A stretch of DNA of 64,000 nucleotides, taken from positions 1,922,001 to 1,986,000 of the forward strand of contig NW_026570225.1 in assembly GCF_019649055.1 (NCBI RefSeq), written 5' to 3'. Of this stretch, positions 44,319 through 55,829 are shown piece after piece (position 1 is the stretch's first letter; the number at the start of each line of letters is the position of its first letter). Under the pieces are notes generated by a model that was given only the letters and a program-made list of their open reading frames with translations, did no database searches and was not told the DNA's origin. The stretch comes from Paramacrobiotus metropolitanus. Taxonomy: Eukaryota; Tardigrada; Eutardigrada; Parachela; Macrobiotidae. The translations under genes and the position numbers were made by a program.

Positions 44319-47300
44319 CTAGCTCCAAACATCAGCAGAGTATCGCCGCTGCGATTCAAGCTTCTTGACAAAGGCCTGCGCATCGCTTTCCGACAAATGG
44401 CCATGCGTGTGACAAATCCTTTCGATTACCTCGTGAACATCCCGCGCCATGTTGCGGGCATCACTGCGAAATCGACATCTTTAACAACTTAACATAACCA
44501 ATGCACATCCAACAGACCCACTAATGGTAAGCGGGAGCCGTTAAATAGCGCAGGACCTTCACCCATTAACGCGACTGCATTAAAAGTATATTCTGTGCAA
44601 AAAAATCTCAACTCACCCGCAAACATAAATATGGCCACCCTTTTCCAGCAAATTCCACACCTCCTCCCCATTATCACGCAGTAAATGCTGCACATACACC
44701 TTCTCCGGTGCATCGCGGGAAAATGCTGTGTACAATTTGGTCAGTGTGCCAGACTCAACGAAACCCTCCAACTCCTCATTGTAAATGAAGTCTTCCGCTT
44801 TTTTACGGCATCCAAAGTACAAAATTGTCTCTCCAACCGCTTTTCCTATAATATCCAGGAAAAATTAGAACCGAAAACGAAACTGGAAATTATGCAAGTA
44901 AAACGAAAAAAACTACTCTGTCACCTTCGCGTCTGAGTAAGTCGCGCTCCTGAATAAAGCCACGAAAAGGCGCAACACCTGTCCCAGGACCGATCATGAT
45001 CACGGGTGTTTGTGGTTTGAAGGGAAGACGGAACTGTGAACGCCGAACAAAAACAGGAGCGGTGGCTGGCTCTGGATCATCCAGTGGTTTAATATCCTTA
45101 TTCTTCAGCCAGTAGGTAGCCACTCCATGATTTGTACGCCCAGTGGGGGTTTCGTAGTCCACCAACACTGCTGTGATATGGATGGTTGTCGCGTAGAGCT
45201 TGGGAGATGATGAGATAGAATAGTAGCGGGCTTGAAGACGAGGCAACATTTCACATAAATGATCTGCGGGTGGTTTAACGGACGGCAGATCCTCCAGGAT
45301 GGCGACAATGTGACGGCAGTCTCTGATAACCCAATCATTGTACTTGGCCTAAAAAAGTTTACCGATGTTCAACTTTGGCAGGTAAATTTCAGAAGCTTCA
45401 AATGCTGATTTCAGATTGTTATGCTGGAACAATTACGCCACTATTAATATCATTACCTTTCCTTCATCACTGCGGGATGACATAAGTTTCAAGAATTCTT
45501 TGTGCTCCGGATCAGCTGCATAGTCGGATAACTCTTTCAGCACGTTCGTTCGCACCGGCGTAGTAATGTCGATATAATATGTGAAAGCGGTTCGGTATGA
45601 ACAGGGACACGGAAATGGATGCTTCTTACTGGAATCTTCTACAAATTTCACAAATACCGGTTCATTAGAAAGAAATGATGTAATTTTCAAAGCGCATGTC
45701 GCGACACTGAAATTACGATTACGAGGCCGGTGCTGGGGAAAGAAAGATTAACTCGCACATTGACGAAGATTACACGAGGGCAAAGGTTGGTGCAAATAAT
45801 GGAACGACCATACATGTACAATGAATATTATGCGTATATTTCACAACTAAAATCCCGTTGAACAAACTCTTTCTCACTAACCGCGAAGATTAATGGCAAG
45901 AAATACTGCAGTACTCAACTAATATTTTTTCTAGTTAAAACGGATGCCGTATTAAAACTACACAACCACCAGCCATCACAGCATCTGGATTCTTAGTGGA
46001 CATTCTTCTTAATCCGAAAAACAATATAAATGCACTTCAGAATTCAGGCTTACCATCCAAATTAACCAACGTGAAGATAGAGTCCAAATCAACATTTAAC
46101 ACTTCTCCAAGCTTATCCACCAAAGCCTTCTCATTTGCAGGGTACACCGCAACATGGTCACCGGCGTCGTATCTGATAAGGATAATTCACATTTCGTATG
46201 ATAAAAGAGCTCCCCTAGTTTACGTAACCGCTTATCGTCCAGCTCACATTTTATATTGTCATCAGTATCTCATTCATACCTTAACTTTGACCCGGTAATG
46301 TCGATTTCGATATGCATGCACGATCTGTCGCCACCATGGTGAAGTTCACGTTTGCTAGTCACTTTGGCCATAAAAGGATTCTTCGCGTCAAAAGGCCTAC
46401 AAACAAGGGCCTCTCAAAATAACTTAGTTTCAAGTTTAATGAATTTGACTGCTACTATCAGTATACCTTACGCCACTGCGGCCCCAGAAAATTTCACGAA
46501 TATGAGCAAAAGTTGCACTACCATTTTAAAGTTTAAAGCCTACGAGTAGTTGCCATATTACAGTTCTTGACTAATTACTTTCGTTTGGACTAAACGGATG
46601 CCTTGGTGGCACTTACGGTCGCTGTAACTTGAAGGAGTTTAGACGGCCCGGTTCACCGTGGAAGATCTTTTCTTCAGGGATATTTTCCGGGATAACCAAT
46701 TTAAACTGTCGCATATTCATTTCTTCTCCGTGCTGTTCCAATCCAAAATGCTCGCACACAGCCGGCCAAAATTTATCCTTCCACGTAATGAAATCGTCTT
46801 CGATGCTAAACACGTAAAAACCGTTACAATGAAGCGAAAACACAAATCCTGGCGGCTCGCTCCGTTCTAGCACAGCACAAGCTAAAAAGTCTCCATACTT
46901 GGCATCATCGTCGCCAAATCCGATCTCGAAAACTCGTGTGGCGCCCAGTTCCGCCATCCTCTTGTCGACCAGCTTGCCGAAAGCATTATAATGCTCGTAG
47001 GTCTTATTGCCCAGTGCGAACACCGCGTAATTAAGACCAGATAAATCTGCGTCGTTGTTCTTCAACCAGTCATGCAGTTCCTGCGCGTTATCAGTAGGAT
47101 CGCCTTCTCCGTAAGTAGCAACACAAAAAATGATCAGGGAATTGTCAATTTCTTTCAGTTTTGGCAGTTCTTCCATGTCGTACTCTTCCGGATCGGCCGA
47201 CATGCCTTTCAGTCCAAAACGCAGGGTGTCTTTTGACAGGCGATTAGCGAATTCTTCTGCAGTTCCTGTCTGGCTACCGTAGAATACCACTACATTCTTG

Positions 47301-48009
47301 CCCTAAAAAAATTGAATTTTGACAGAACCTAACGACAGTTTGTTGTTCAACGAATTTCGATGCCGAAGAACAGATGAAAACTGGCACTTTATTTGCGACT
47401 TTGCTAAAGTTTTCAGATGAGATTTTTCAAACACGGTACATTACGAATTTAGAACGAAAAAATTAAATAGCAAAGGTACAACGATAACAAAACTATAGCT
47501 AACAATTTCCTTCTATAATGTACCATCCGCATTTTCATACAGCTGCGCTACCTCCTATGACAGGGTAAACATAAATTTGCTGACAACTTGTAATTTGCGA
47601 TATACCTACCGATGCTTTCATTTTGTCAACAAAACCTCCGCTTGAAGTCTCCGTATGTGTAGCAGGTCTACAATATAATCATTATAATGCAATGCAGATT
47701 ATCGATCAGCTGTCTAACCACATGGTACGGCATAAAAAACCCTGTACCACCATATGAAATTGCACCTTAGAAATGGAAAACAGGACTTATTGCGTTAAAT
47801 TTAACAATTCCCACTTACATCACAGTTAATTTGGGTTCACTAATCGATGACAGTTTGCTTTTCCTGCGACTGAAAAACCATGCTGCTGACCCAAGGATCA
47901 CCAAAAGGAGCAACAGGATATCTCCTGTTCCCAGGGAGGAAAGAAACGAAGATGCGGATTCCACGGCTGGGGCACCGTTCGGATCCGAAACAGGGTTCGA
48001 CGCACTCAT
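44319..48009 (-). CDS. CPR: NADPH-cytochrome P450 reductase
   Basis: Membrane-bound diflavin enzyme of the endoplasmic reticulum that passes electrons from NADPH through FAD and FMN to P450s. Ten exons: 48009-47819, 47667-47610, 47302-46899, 46805-46617, 46396-46280, 46172-46054, 45638-45457, 45348-44925, 44845-44617, 44463-44319. They sum to 2058 nt, 685 aa, with all junctions GT-AG and in phase. The N-terminus has one membrane anchor (ILLLLLVILGSAAWFF). FMN domain: YGSQTGTAEEFANRL, ATYGEGDPTDNA, ALGNKTYEHYNAFG. FAD domain: ARYYSISSS and GVATYW. NADPH domain: GPGTGVAPFRGF, FGCRK, YVQHLL, YVCGDARNMA. The C-terminus is DVWS. Intron 3 is 93 bp and, being a multiple of three without stops, would read through if retained. 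No broken residues seen. Confidence 0.97.
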
Positions 48010-48306
48010 CCTTGCTTATAAAGTGGCTACCTCCAGCTAAATTTTCTGCTTCTTCATAAAACACTCAAAAGTTTCAAAATCACAAAATGAACAGTCAAGC
48101 GAAAGCAACTGCAATCGATGGAATGCCTCTGCCAAAGCACCATCCATGCAGGCCGCGGTGCGCACGGGAAATTTCAAATGCTGAACGTAAAAACCACCCG
48201 AAATCAGAAATCTGAAGCATAACCGGATTGGGCCACATACTGTAGCTGCAAGCCTCTGGGCTGCAATTTTAACCGGAATCAGTCAACATGTGAAGCGATG
48301 ACTAAT

Positions 48307-48794
48307 TTAAGCCGATGTTATACTTCCATATGACGGCCAAAATGATGGCGCGTCATAAGCAGCATACGACATAATCATATTCAACATTTAAAACATGAAA
48401 CCAAAAATGATTATGCCGTATGTTAAATGGTAATTGGTAATATGCTATCACCAGTAAAATGAAACGGAAGTATGAACCAACTCGTCAGAAATGTTAACAA
48501 ACCGTTAACCGCCCGTGGTGGTGATATCGCCACCTACATGGGGCGACAGCTTTTACCTAGCATATTGTTGACATAAAAATATGTCGAAATGAGCAGGTTC
48601 ATTATGACATTTTTTATGTAGCATAGTCAACATGCGAGCGTCATGCGCTCATGTTAACATTTTTTATGCAAACGATTCATACTTTTATGTTCAGCATAAA
48701 AAATGTGCAGCATAAAAGTATGAATGCCGATCACATATATGACAGCGTATGCTAGACATATTGGCCGTCATGTGGAAGTATAACATGGGCTTAA
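48307..48794. mobile_element. 480-bp MITE flanked by TTAA, 300 bp upstream of the reductase gene
   Basis: The left end GCCGATGTTATACTTCCATA (48311 on) and the complement of the right end GCCCATGTTATACTTCCACA match over more than 30 bp, continuing TGACGGCCAA. Both ends abut TTAA (48307-48310, 48791-48794). TTAA target sites suggest a piggyBac-related MITE, although a TA site with one more base in the repeat fits equally. The interior has nested inverted repeats (TTCATACTTTTATG / CATAAAAGTATGAA at 48668-48724). Confidence 0.6.
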
Positions 48795-48799
48795 CGCAT

Positions 48800-49370
48800 C
48801 ATCAGCACGTGTATTTTCTTCAGTAGGCTGGATAAGTTCTAAACCTGACATCAACCGGCAGAACACAGAGTACAGTAGTAGAATTAGAGTATTTATTAGA
48901 CTCAATTAGTGTAATAACCGGGTATACAACGCAAAAATGTTCTAACTTCTTATTCCTGTTAGTTCTTCTTTTAGGACGTTTTTAGTGCCTAGTACGTATT
49001 AGTAAGAGAGCTAATAATTGGCATAACTTAGTATGCGGAGGTCGATATATATATACAAGAAACAGCCTCGGCTTCGCCTCTGCGTTTCTTGGGTTCTAAA
49101 CTCCTTGGCCGGTTTACGGATTGTTGACTTAGAACGGATAAATCTGAAGAGCCCGATAACAAAAATTTTATAAAAAATTGGATGTTTTGGTTTCGTACAG
49201 TCGAACGCAATTACTTTGACTTTACAGATAATTTTTTTGTTAAATTTTCTTAGCGAAAAACAATCCGAATCTAATCACCCACGAGAGTATCACATTACAA
49301 ACTAAAAGGACGCTAAGACTGGACAGTGGTGCTAGATAGGTCACCCATTAAGAACTTAGCAGGCCCTGCT
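48800..49370. other. Gene-free stretch with one strong hairpin
   Basis: CAAGAAACAGCCTCGGCTTC followed by GCCTCTGCGTTTCTTG (49056-49091) folds on itself; otherwise nothing is recognised. Confidence 0.35.
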
Positions 49371-49384
49371 CTATTTTGCTCAGT

Positions 49385-50445
49385 AATATTGGAGTTTGGT
49401 CATACGTTCACCTAACGGGCTCTGTGCACTGGACAGTATTGGTAGCTCGGTCACCCATCTACCTAACGGGATCTATGCACTGGACAGTATTGGTAGCTCG
49501 GTCACCCATCTACCTAACGGGATCTATGCACTGGACAGTATTGGTAGCTCGGTCACCCATCTACCTAACGGGATCTATGCACTGGACAGTAGGGGTAGCT
49601 CGGTCACTAGATCACTTAACGGAGTTCGTGCACTGGACAGTAGTGGTAGCTCGGTCACGCGTTCACCTAACGGGCTCTGTGCACTGGACAGTATTGGTAG
49701 CTCGGTCACCCAACTACCTAACGGGATCTATGCACTGGACAGTATTGGTAGCTCGGTCATCCACTATCTAACGGGATCTATGCACTGGACAATATTGGTA
49801 GCTCGGTCACCCAACTACCTAACGGGATCTATGCACTGGACAGTAGTGGTAGCTCGGTCACGCGTTCACCTAACGGGCTCTGTGCACTGGACAGTATTGG
49901 TAGCTCGGTCACCCAACTACCTAACGGGATCTATGCACTGGACAGTATTGGTAGCTCGGTCATCCACTATCTAACGGGATCTATGCGCTGGACAGTATTG
50001 GTAGCTCGGTCACCCAACTACCTAACGGGATCTATGCACGGACAGTATTGGTAGCTCGGTCACCCATCTACCTAACGGGATCTATGCACTGGACAGTAGT
50101 GGTAGCTCGGTCACGCGTTCACCTAACGGGCTCTGTGCACTGGACAGTATTGGTAGCTCGGTCATCCACTATCTAACGGGATCTATGCACTGGACAGTAG
50201 TGTTAGCTCGGTCACGCGTTCACCTAACGGGCTCTGTGCGCTGGGCAGTATTGGTAGCTCGGTCACCCATCTTCTTAACGGGATCTATGCACTGGACAGT
50301 AGTGGTAGCTCGGTCACTAGATCACTTAACGGAGTTTGTGCACTGGACAGTAGTGGTATCTCGGTACTCTTTCACCTAACGGGTTCTGGGCACTGGACTT
50401 TGGTGGTAGCTCGGTCACGTACTCACCTAGCGATTTTTTGACGCA
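49385..50445. repeat. Minisatellite, 51-bp period
   Basis: About 20 units of the form GGTAGCTCGGTCACCCATCT, ACCTAACGGGATCTATGCAC, TGGACAGTATT. Two unit types alternate (CACCCATCTACC/GGGATCTATG and CACGCGTTCACC/GGGCTCTGTG). A 51-bp unit is 17 codons, so plus-strand frames stay open; I do not call these genes. Confidence 0.8.
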
Positions 50446-50770
50446 CTCAATCACTAGGTGAGTGACTGACCGAGCTCAACCTGTCCAGTAAGCAATATCG
50501 CTAGGTAAGGAGAAAAATCGCTAGGTGAGGATGTGACCCTGCTACAACTACTGTCCAGTACACAGAGCCCGTTAGGTGAGCAAGAGCAAAGCCTGCTCGA
50601 TGACTCACTCACCTAGAAATTCCGCTCAGTGGGCAATAATGGTGTTTCGGTCACTCACTTGTCTAGTGATTTTTCTTACTGGTCAGTGGTGGTAGCTCGG
50701 TCACCCACTCATCTAGAGGTTCCGCTCAGTGGTCGGTGATAGTGTTCCGGTCACTCACTCGTCCAGTGAT
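50446..50770. repeat. Inverted and diverged copies of the 51-bp unit
   Basis: CTAGGTGAGTGACTGACCGA, CTGTCCAGTA and GAGCCCGTTAGGTGAGC (50451-50580) are reverse-complement pieces of the array unit; further plus-oriented diverged units follow to about 50770. The array therefore ends in a foldback. Confidence 0.5.
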
Positions 50771-51280
50771 TTTTCATATTGATTTTATATTTGATATTTT
50801 TACATTTTACCTCGTATATCGGTTGATTTTAAACGTGTTTCGAGCTCGGCAACACCGGCAGCAATGTTTGAATAACGCGAGTGTTTGAATAAATACAATA
50901 ATTTATTTATTTTTCGGTTTAATTAGTGTGATAATTATGTCAATTGGTATTTTGTATTGTATCTAAGCAAATTTTTCTAAGTTTCAAGGTGACCTTTAAG
51001 ATGGGTTGGATCAATCTTGTCTTGATGCCGGCTTGATGCCGGCTCGATATTTTCATAAAAAAAAACACATGCCGGCCACTTCTGAACTATCCCGGATCTA
51101 ATGGCGTTGTCCGTTTTTCCAGAAGTTTTATGGTTATAGAGATCTCAAAACTATGGGGCGCCGCGCGTAGTATAGATCTTGTACTTAATATATATATGTC
51201 TAATCTTCTGGCCTTTTAATGGACAAAGATCCTAAAATTAAGGGAATTATATTGACCAGCGGTGAGGTTGCTACATAACA
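50771..51280. other. Gene-free stretch
   Basis: Nothing supported; GATGCCGGCTTGATGCCGGCT is a short tandem at 51024-51045. Confidence 0.3.
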
Positions 51281-51585
51281 TTAATCGAAAACCACTTCAG
51301 CACTGGGCTCGATTTTGGTTGGGAAGGACATGTTCACTTCCTCCGCTTTACATACTATCATAAAATTTAAAAGGTCATCTGGGCAAAACTGAGAATGGAA
51401 CTTGTGGAACCGGAGAATGAAATGACAGTTGGCAAAGCCATTATACGAGCATGCATAAATGATAATACAATTATCGCACATACTTGTGGCTTTGCAGAGT
51501 TTAATTTGCTGCTCTAATCGTAACAGTTCCGTATTTTCCGCCCAGCCTGACAATTTCACGCGGCTCACTTTGCAGTTGCATCCTT
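51281..51585 (-). CDS. Cysteine-rich fragment of a probable secreted protein
   Basis: A minus-strand frame of about 100 codons with 9 cysteines: GCNCKVSRVKLSGWAENT, then KLCKATSMCDNCIIIYAC, NCHFILRFHKFHSQFC and MIVCKAEEVN, ending at a stop at 51281. There is no ATG at its start and a TAA just upstream, so it is best seen as a last exon or a relic. Even cysteine spacing suggests disulphide pairs in an extracellular domain. The family is not recognised. Confidence 0.35.
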
Positions 51586-51798
51586 AATCAGCAGTTTATT
51601 AAAGCAAAACTCTTCGCATGAAAATTTTAATATATGACCACATGTGCGTGCAATCAAACCAAGTACTTGCGTTAATTTTTATTCGGAATTTTACGTGTAA
51701 CTGGCAGTTATTACAAGTTGTATAATACATGTGAGAGCTTCCTCTCCGTGCAACCGGCCCGAGAAAAATCTCTCGAACTTTGAAATTAAAACTGTCAC

Positions 51799-53640
51799 TT
51801 AGAGGTCTTTCTGTTGGTTTGGCGGAAAAGTGGCGCCATTTTCGTTGGGTGGAATGGCGCCGTCTGGGGCGATCAAAAGGTTAGGACTATACCGCCTTAT
51901 GCAGTCACGATCGTACATATCCAGATAATGCCAACTGAAAGCATTATAGAAACGGGTCACACTTTCCCAGGCTGAGTCCAGCTCGTCATCGTAGACGGTG
52001 GTACCCAGGATGAATCGAGCCGCCTCTTGTTCGGCATCACCCAGACTCTGAAAATGGCAGTCGTATAGTCGCGTGGCATAAAATTCTGCAGAGAAAATTA
52101 TGCGGGACGAAGGAGGCTTTTCACAAGCTCACCTGAGCAGTGATTTGGACAAATTTGGCGTGCTGGTTAGCCAAATTCATTCCATGCCACATGTACGCAA
52201 GCTCATCGCACTGTTCAGTCGCAGTGCCTAGAGAAATATTCACAATGAATTGTTTTATTTCAGTTTTTGTCATTTTTAATGCGATGGCTATGAATCGCAA
52301 GATTCTTATGTTGACTTAAATTGAACGCTTCTTACCGTTGTCGCCAGCCACAAGAGCCACTGCAAAAAAAGAGTTTAATGAGCGTAAAGTCCTTGGACAA
52401 AGTTATACAAAGTTATACAAAGGTAAGCACAGCAGGAATTAGTTTACTTACACACTCCCCAGTGGAAGTTGCTGAAAAATTGAAAGGGTTATATTAAGAT
52501 GGAAACCGAGATCCGAGTGTGCACTGTGCGACTTACTTTCCAAGTTGCTGCATATTGAAATCCGTATCAGCATCGCTCCAGATCTGTTCTTCGTTGGTCA
52601 ACCCAAAAAGAGCCATAGTTTCCGGGTACCAGGTGAACAATCTGTGTAAAGCATAGTCGATGTACATTAAACGGCACTGTTTTCGATTGCGGCTGTAAGC
52701 GTGAATTACTAACGTGTAAAAGGACTGTTTCATATAGATTGTCGGCGCATCTTCCAGGGCAACGCCAGCTGTGTTGACGATGTTCTGCAGGAGCATGTTG
52801 TAGTATTTCATAAAGTAATTCAGCTGGTAGTGGGTAATGCCGCTGAAGGTTTCGCGGGTCAAATTCAGATTGGCATTGTATGGCAGCCAGTCGGTGAAGT
52901 CGGCTTGACCGGGCAATGCGGAGGGCGGAGTGTAGATGACCGGCGCAGGCGTAGTCGTCGTCAGGATGGGGTTTTGCTTACCGGGGTCATGGTAAACGCG
53001 AGCGTTGAATGCTGCAAAACCCCGCACTGGTTTATACCCGTGGCCAGCAACGTTTCACTTCGTATAGTTAGTGAAACAGTAATGCCTATGTCATGAACGA
53101 GTACTTCTAAATTAAAAACGCTTTCTTCCACAGGAAATCTGTAGCACATCATGTCGGGATTCGGCCAAGCTCAAATACTATTGACAAGTGAGCAGGCAGC
53201 AGCGCATATTACATTTAGAAATTAAAAAGTTAATCATCTGCGTTAAAAAGTTAGCACCTGTACAAGTGCTGCAGGAGATCACTGCAGCGTTTAGGTTATC
53301 TCAAAATGCAGTATTCAATATTCAGTATCCAGGTTGCTTTAATTATACAGTACTTGAGGGGGCGCTATTTCCTGTTTGTCCGTGAATATCACCAAAACTT
53401 CGTACCAACAATTCCGGAACCGTTAGGGAAATGGCCCCAGTTGGGCTCGTTTTGGGGAATGAAATCAGCATCGTTGCCTTGCACCACCGCTTGCTTGACG
53501 GCCACATCAGGCTTCGGGCTGGTCAACAGTCCGTGACGTGCACCGAGGAAGTCTTCCTCATCCTGAGCACCCTCGTTGTCGGGTGTCAGCTGGGCGTAGG
53601 CGGCCACCAACACACACGTTAACAAATAATAACGAAGCAT
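51799..53640 (-). CDS. Secreted protein, divergent member of the local three-gene family
   Basis: Signal peptide MLRYYLLTCVLVAAYA, then an acidic linker. Likely exons: 53640-53406, 53011-52537, 52471-52452, 52359-52336, 52227-52133 and 52085-51799, about 378 codons. The first four junctions keep frame; the last (exon 5 to 6) is off by one base in my reading, so a junction is wrong or a base is missing. The middle has ITHYQLNYFMKYYNMLLQNI, then EQCDELAYMWHGMNLANQHA with KF following, and the end has TRFYNAFSWHYLDMYDRDCI then RRYSPN. These align by eye with MTLKTLTTAITWLNSS, DGYVAAVDYLGQLHHKF and LRYIRWSTWHAGQAYSLQRNC with FRRADPN of the two plus-strand genes next door. No known domain. Confidence 0.65.
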
Positions 53641-54185
53641 TGTGATAATGGTAACTGACCACAATCAGTTAAACCAGCTACGGAACGAACGATGGTAATA
53701 CTAAACTTGTACAACCTTCTTTGCACAGGTTTATGTATTTTTTCTGCAGATATTATGGATTATCTTTTCTGAATCGGCGTGGCTTCGTTCGATTTAGGCG
53801 GTATAGAACGACAAATATTTGAGAGCACCTGTGGCGATAGGTGAAAACAATTCGGTTATTGGATCGATGGACCTCAAATTTATCAAGTTAATGCCATACT
53901 TTCGTCCATATACGTCTATAATGTTCGCCATTTAACGAAACTATCCATTACAAAATGTGTTTTCGCGGTTAACTGGGCTAATGTTTCGACCAGCGAACTG
54001 GCCACCGATCGCAATCGGCCTACAGCGATGTTAGCAAAATTGCTTCAGCACGTATCACTTCCCAGTCTTCTTAAAAGGTTGTTCCAAAGCCAAGTTAGAG
54101 TTTCAGTTTCGCGACAACGTACGTTTCGTGAATCGCGGGTAACTTTAACCAGCGTTCAAGAAAAAAGTCTGTGTATTGCCGAATC
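53641..54185. other. Bidirectional upstream region
   Basis: About 545 bp between the divergent starts of two genes of the same secreted family; probably a shared regulatory region. No convincing TATA box seen on the plus side. Confidence 0.35.
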
Positions 54186-55794
54186 ATGCGCAGCTTAACG
54201 TGCTTGCTCGTATTAGCCTCCTGCTTGGTCGGGGTATGGACAGCTCCTTATGAGTAAGTATCAAATTAACAGCTAGTTCATCATTTAATTAAATATTGGT
54301 TTTCGGAGGTACTTTACATATCAACTTATGCAATACGTCGAAGTAATTCGATCTTGAACCACAACTTTTTTGGCGCAATCGAATTTAAATATGTCAGCCA
54401 ATCAATTAAGAATCATGTTGTACATATATGTGTTATGTTACTATTTTACAGTACATCTACTGGTGGATCCGGCGGATGTAAAACCAACACATGCGGCAAA
54501 AGGGCGAAAGCCGGCCCCGGAGGTCTGCCGCCCAGTGACAAGTCGAGGATCCCAGTGACTGCCACTCGTGGTGTAGCCAAGGATCAAATCAGTCAATGGA
54601 ACGGCATGACATTGAAAACGCTGACTACCGCCATTACATGGTTGAATTCTTCCTACATAACATGTGCGAAGATGGTCGGACTGACTCCTGACCAGGGTCC
54701 CGCAATTGTCGTCGGCGGTAACGCAGTCAGGTGAGCGCTATACCACGATACTAAGTGTAACCTGCCACTTTTACATGTCAAAAACGCTGGTAAATCGATT
54801 CGTAATGTCCGTTCCAGATTTTACCAAGCTGACCCGCTCATCACAATCAACTTCAACATCAACGAAGTCACGTTTTACCAGCATAAATCGAGCTTCGCCA
54901 CTACCGGCAACATCGGACGGTAATTATCGATAAGTTTGCACCAACAGAAAACAGAGCGTGCATAACTGCAGCCTGCACATACAAATTTAGCGAAAGGATC
55001 ATGAATATTTTTTGTCCCTTTTTCTTGCTGATGTGAGGTTATTATATGGTAATTGGCCTCTATTTGTTCTATGATGTCAGATTGATTATTTTGCTATGTA
55101 CTTTGCAGAAATATCGACCGTCTTATGCGTAAGTGAACACTAGAAAGCTAAGTTAGCAAGCATTCTACATGCTTGTATTAATATTGTTGTCGCCTTGGCG
55201 GTTTATTTAACAAGACGTTAATTTTCTTCAGAAAACCTCTGCAAGGATGACAAAGGTAAGCAAGTTATGACCACAGAGATGATGCATAAGCTAATCTCAC
55301 AAGGAGTTTATCAAATCCTGTCGAAACGGAATTCGCACAGGGATTAGTGAAATAACGAATATTGTGGCTGACGTAGCTAATTATGGCGGCATCATTTGCA
55401 GATGGTTATGTAGCCGCAGTAGACTATCTTGGTCAACTTCATCACAAGTTCGCCATCGATCCCACAATTAAACAGAACACCGATTTGGGCTTGTTTCTTG
55501 TAAGTCTATTCACAGGAGGAGTACACGTATTTCATATAAATTATTTAGCATTTGACAATGACTGACCGCTGGCACGTTTGTTTTTCTGTTCTACAGAAAG
55601 ATGCCGATGCGCACGTTCGAGCCATCGCTGCTTGCATTTCTCACGATCAGTGGACTAACGATATCTATGTGGCTATTATGCAGCCCCTTCGTTATATCCG
55701 TTGGTCGACATGGCATGCCGGCCAAGCATATTCGCTGCAGCGCAACTGCTTCCGTCGCGCTGACCCCAATGATGGTGCTCGTGTTAAGGATTAA
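54186..55794 (+). CDS. Secreted 262-aa protein, tandem copy 1
   Basis: Seven exons: 54186-54253, 54452-54730, 54818-54919, 55111-55130, 55232-55255, 55402-55499 and 55597-55794, together 789 nt, 262 aa, all GT-AG and in phase. The signal peptide is MRSLTCLLVLASCLVGVWTA. The mature part starts with a Gly/Cys patch (GGCKTNTCGKR) and PGGLPPSDKSRIPVTATRGV. It goes on with helical WNGMTLKTLTTAITWLNSSY, PAIVVGGNAVRFYQADPLIT and DGYVAAVDYLGQLHHKF, and ends with a Trp/His/Cys-rich part (YIRWSTWHAGQAYSLQRNCF). An AATAAA lies 15 bp after the stop (55809). The sister copy at 57235 has the same exon sizes from exon 3 on. The family is not recognised; extracellular location is inferred from the signal peptide. 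Confidence 0.85.
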
Positions 55795-55808
55795 TTTTTT
55801 CTCTGTGG

Positions 55809-55814
55809 AATAAA
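55809..55814 (+). terminator. Poly(A) signal AATAAA of secreted-protein copy 1
   Basis: AATAAA 15 bp downstream of the TAA at 55794. Confidence 0.6.
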
Positions 55815-55829
55815 TGTGATTCAAGAACG

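Noticed and set aside
49396-49974. 192-codon frame of a 17-residue repeat
   Set aside because: Same reason: 51-bp period without stops, three frames partly open, unit variants do not favour one frame.
49385-50445. CRISPR-like look of the regular 51-bp array
   Set aside because: No unique spacers between constant repeats; the whole unit repeats, in an animal genome context with spliced genes.
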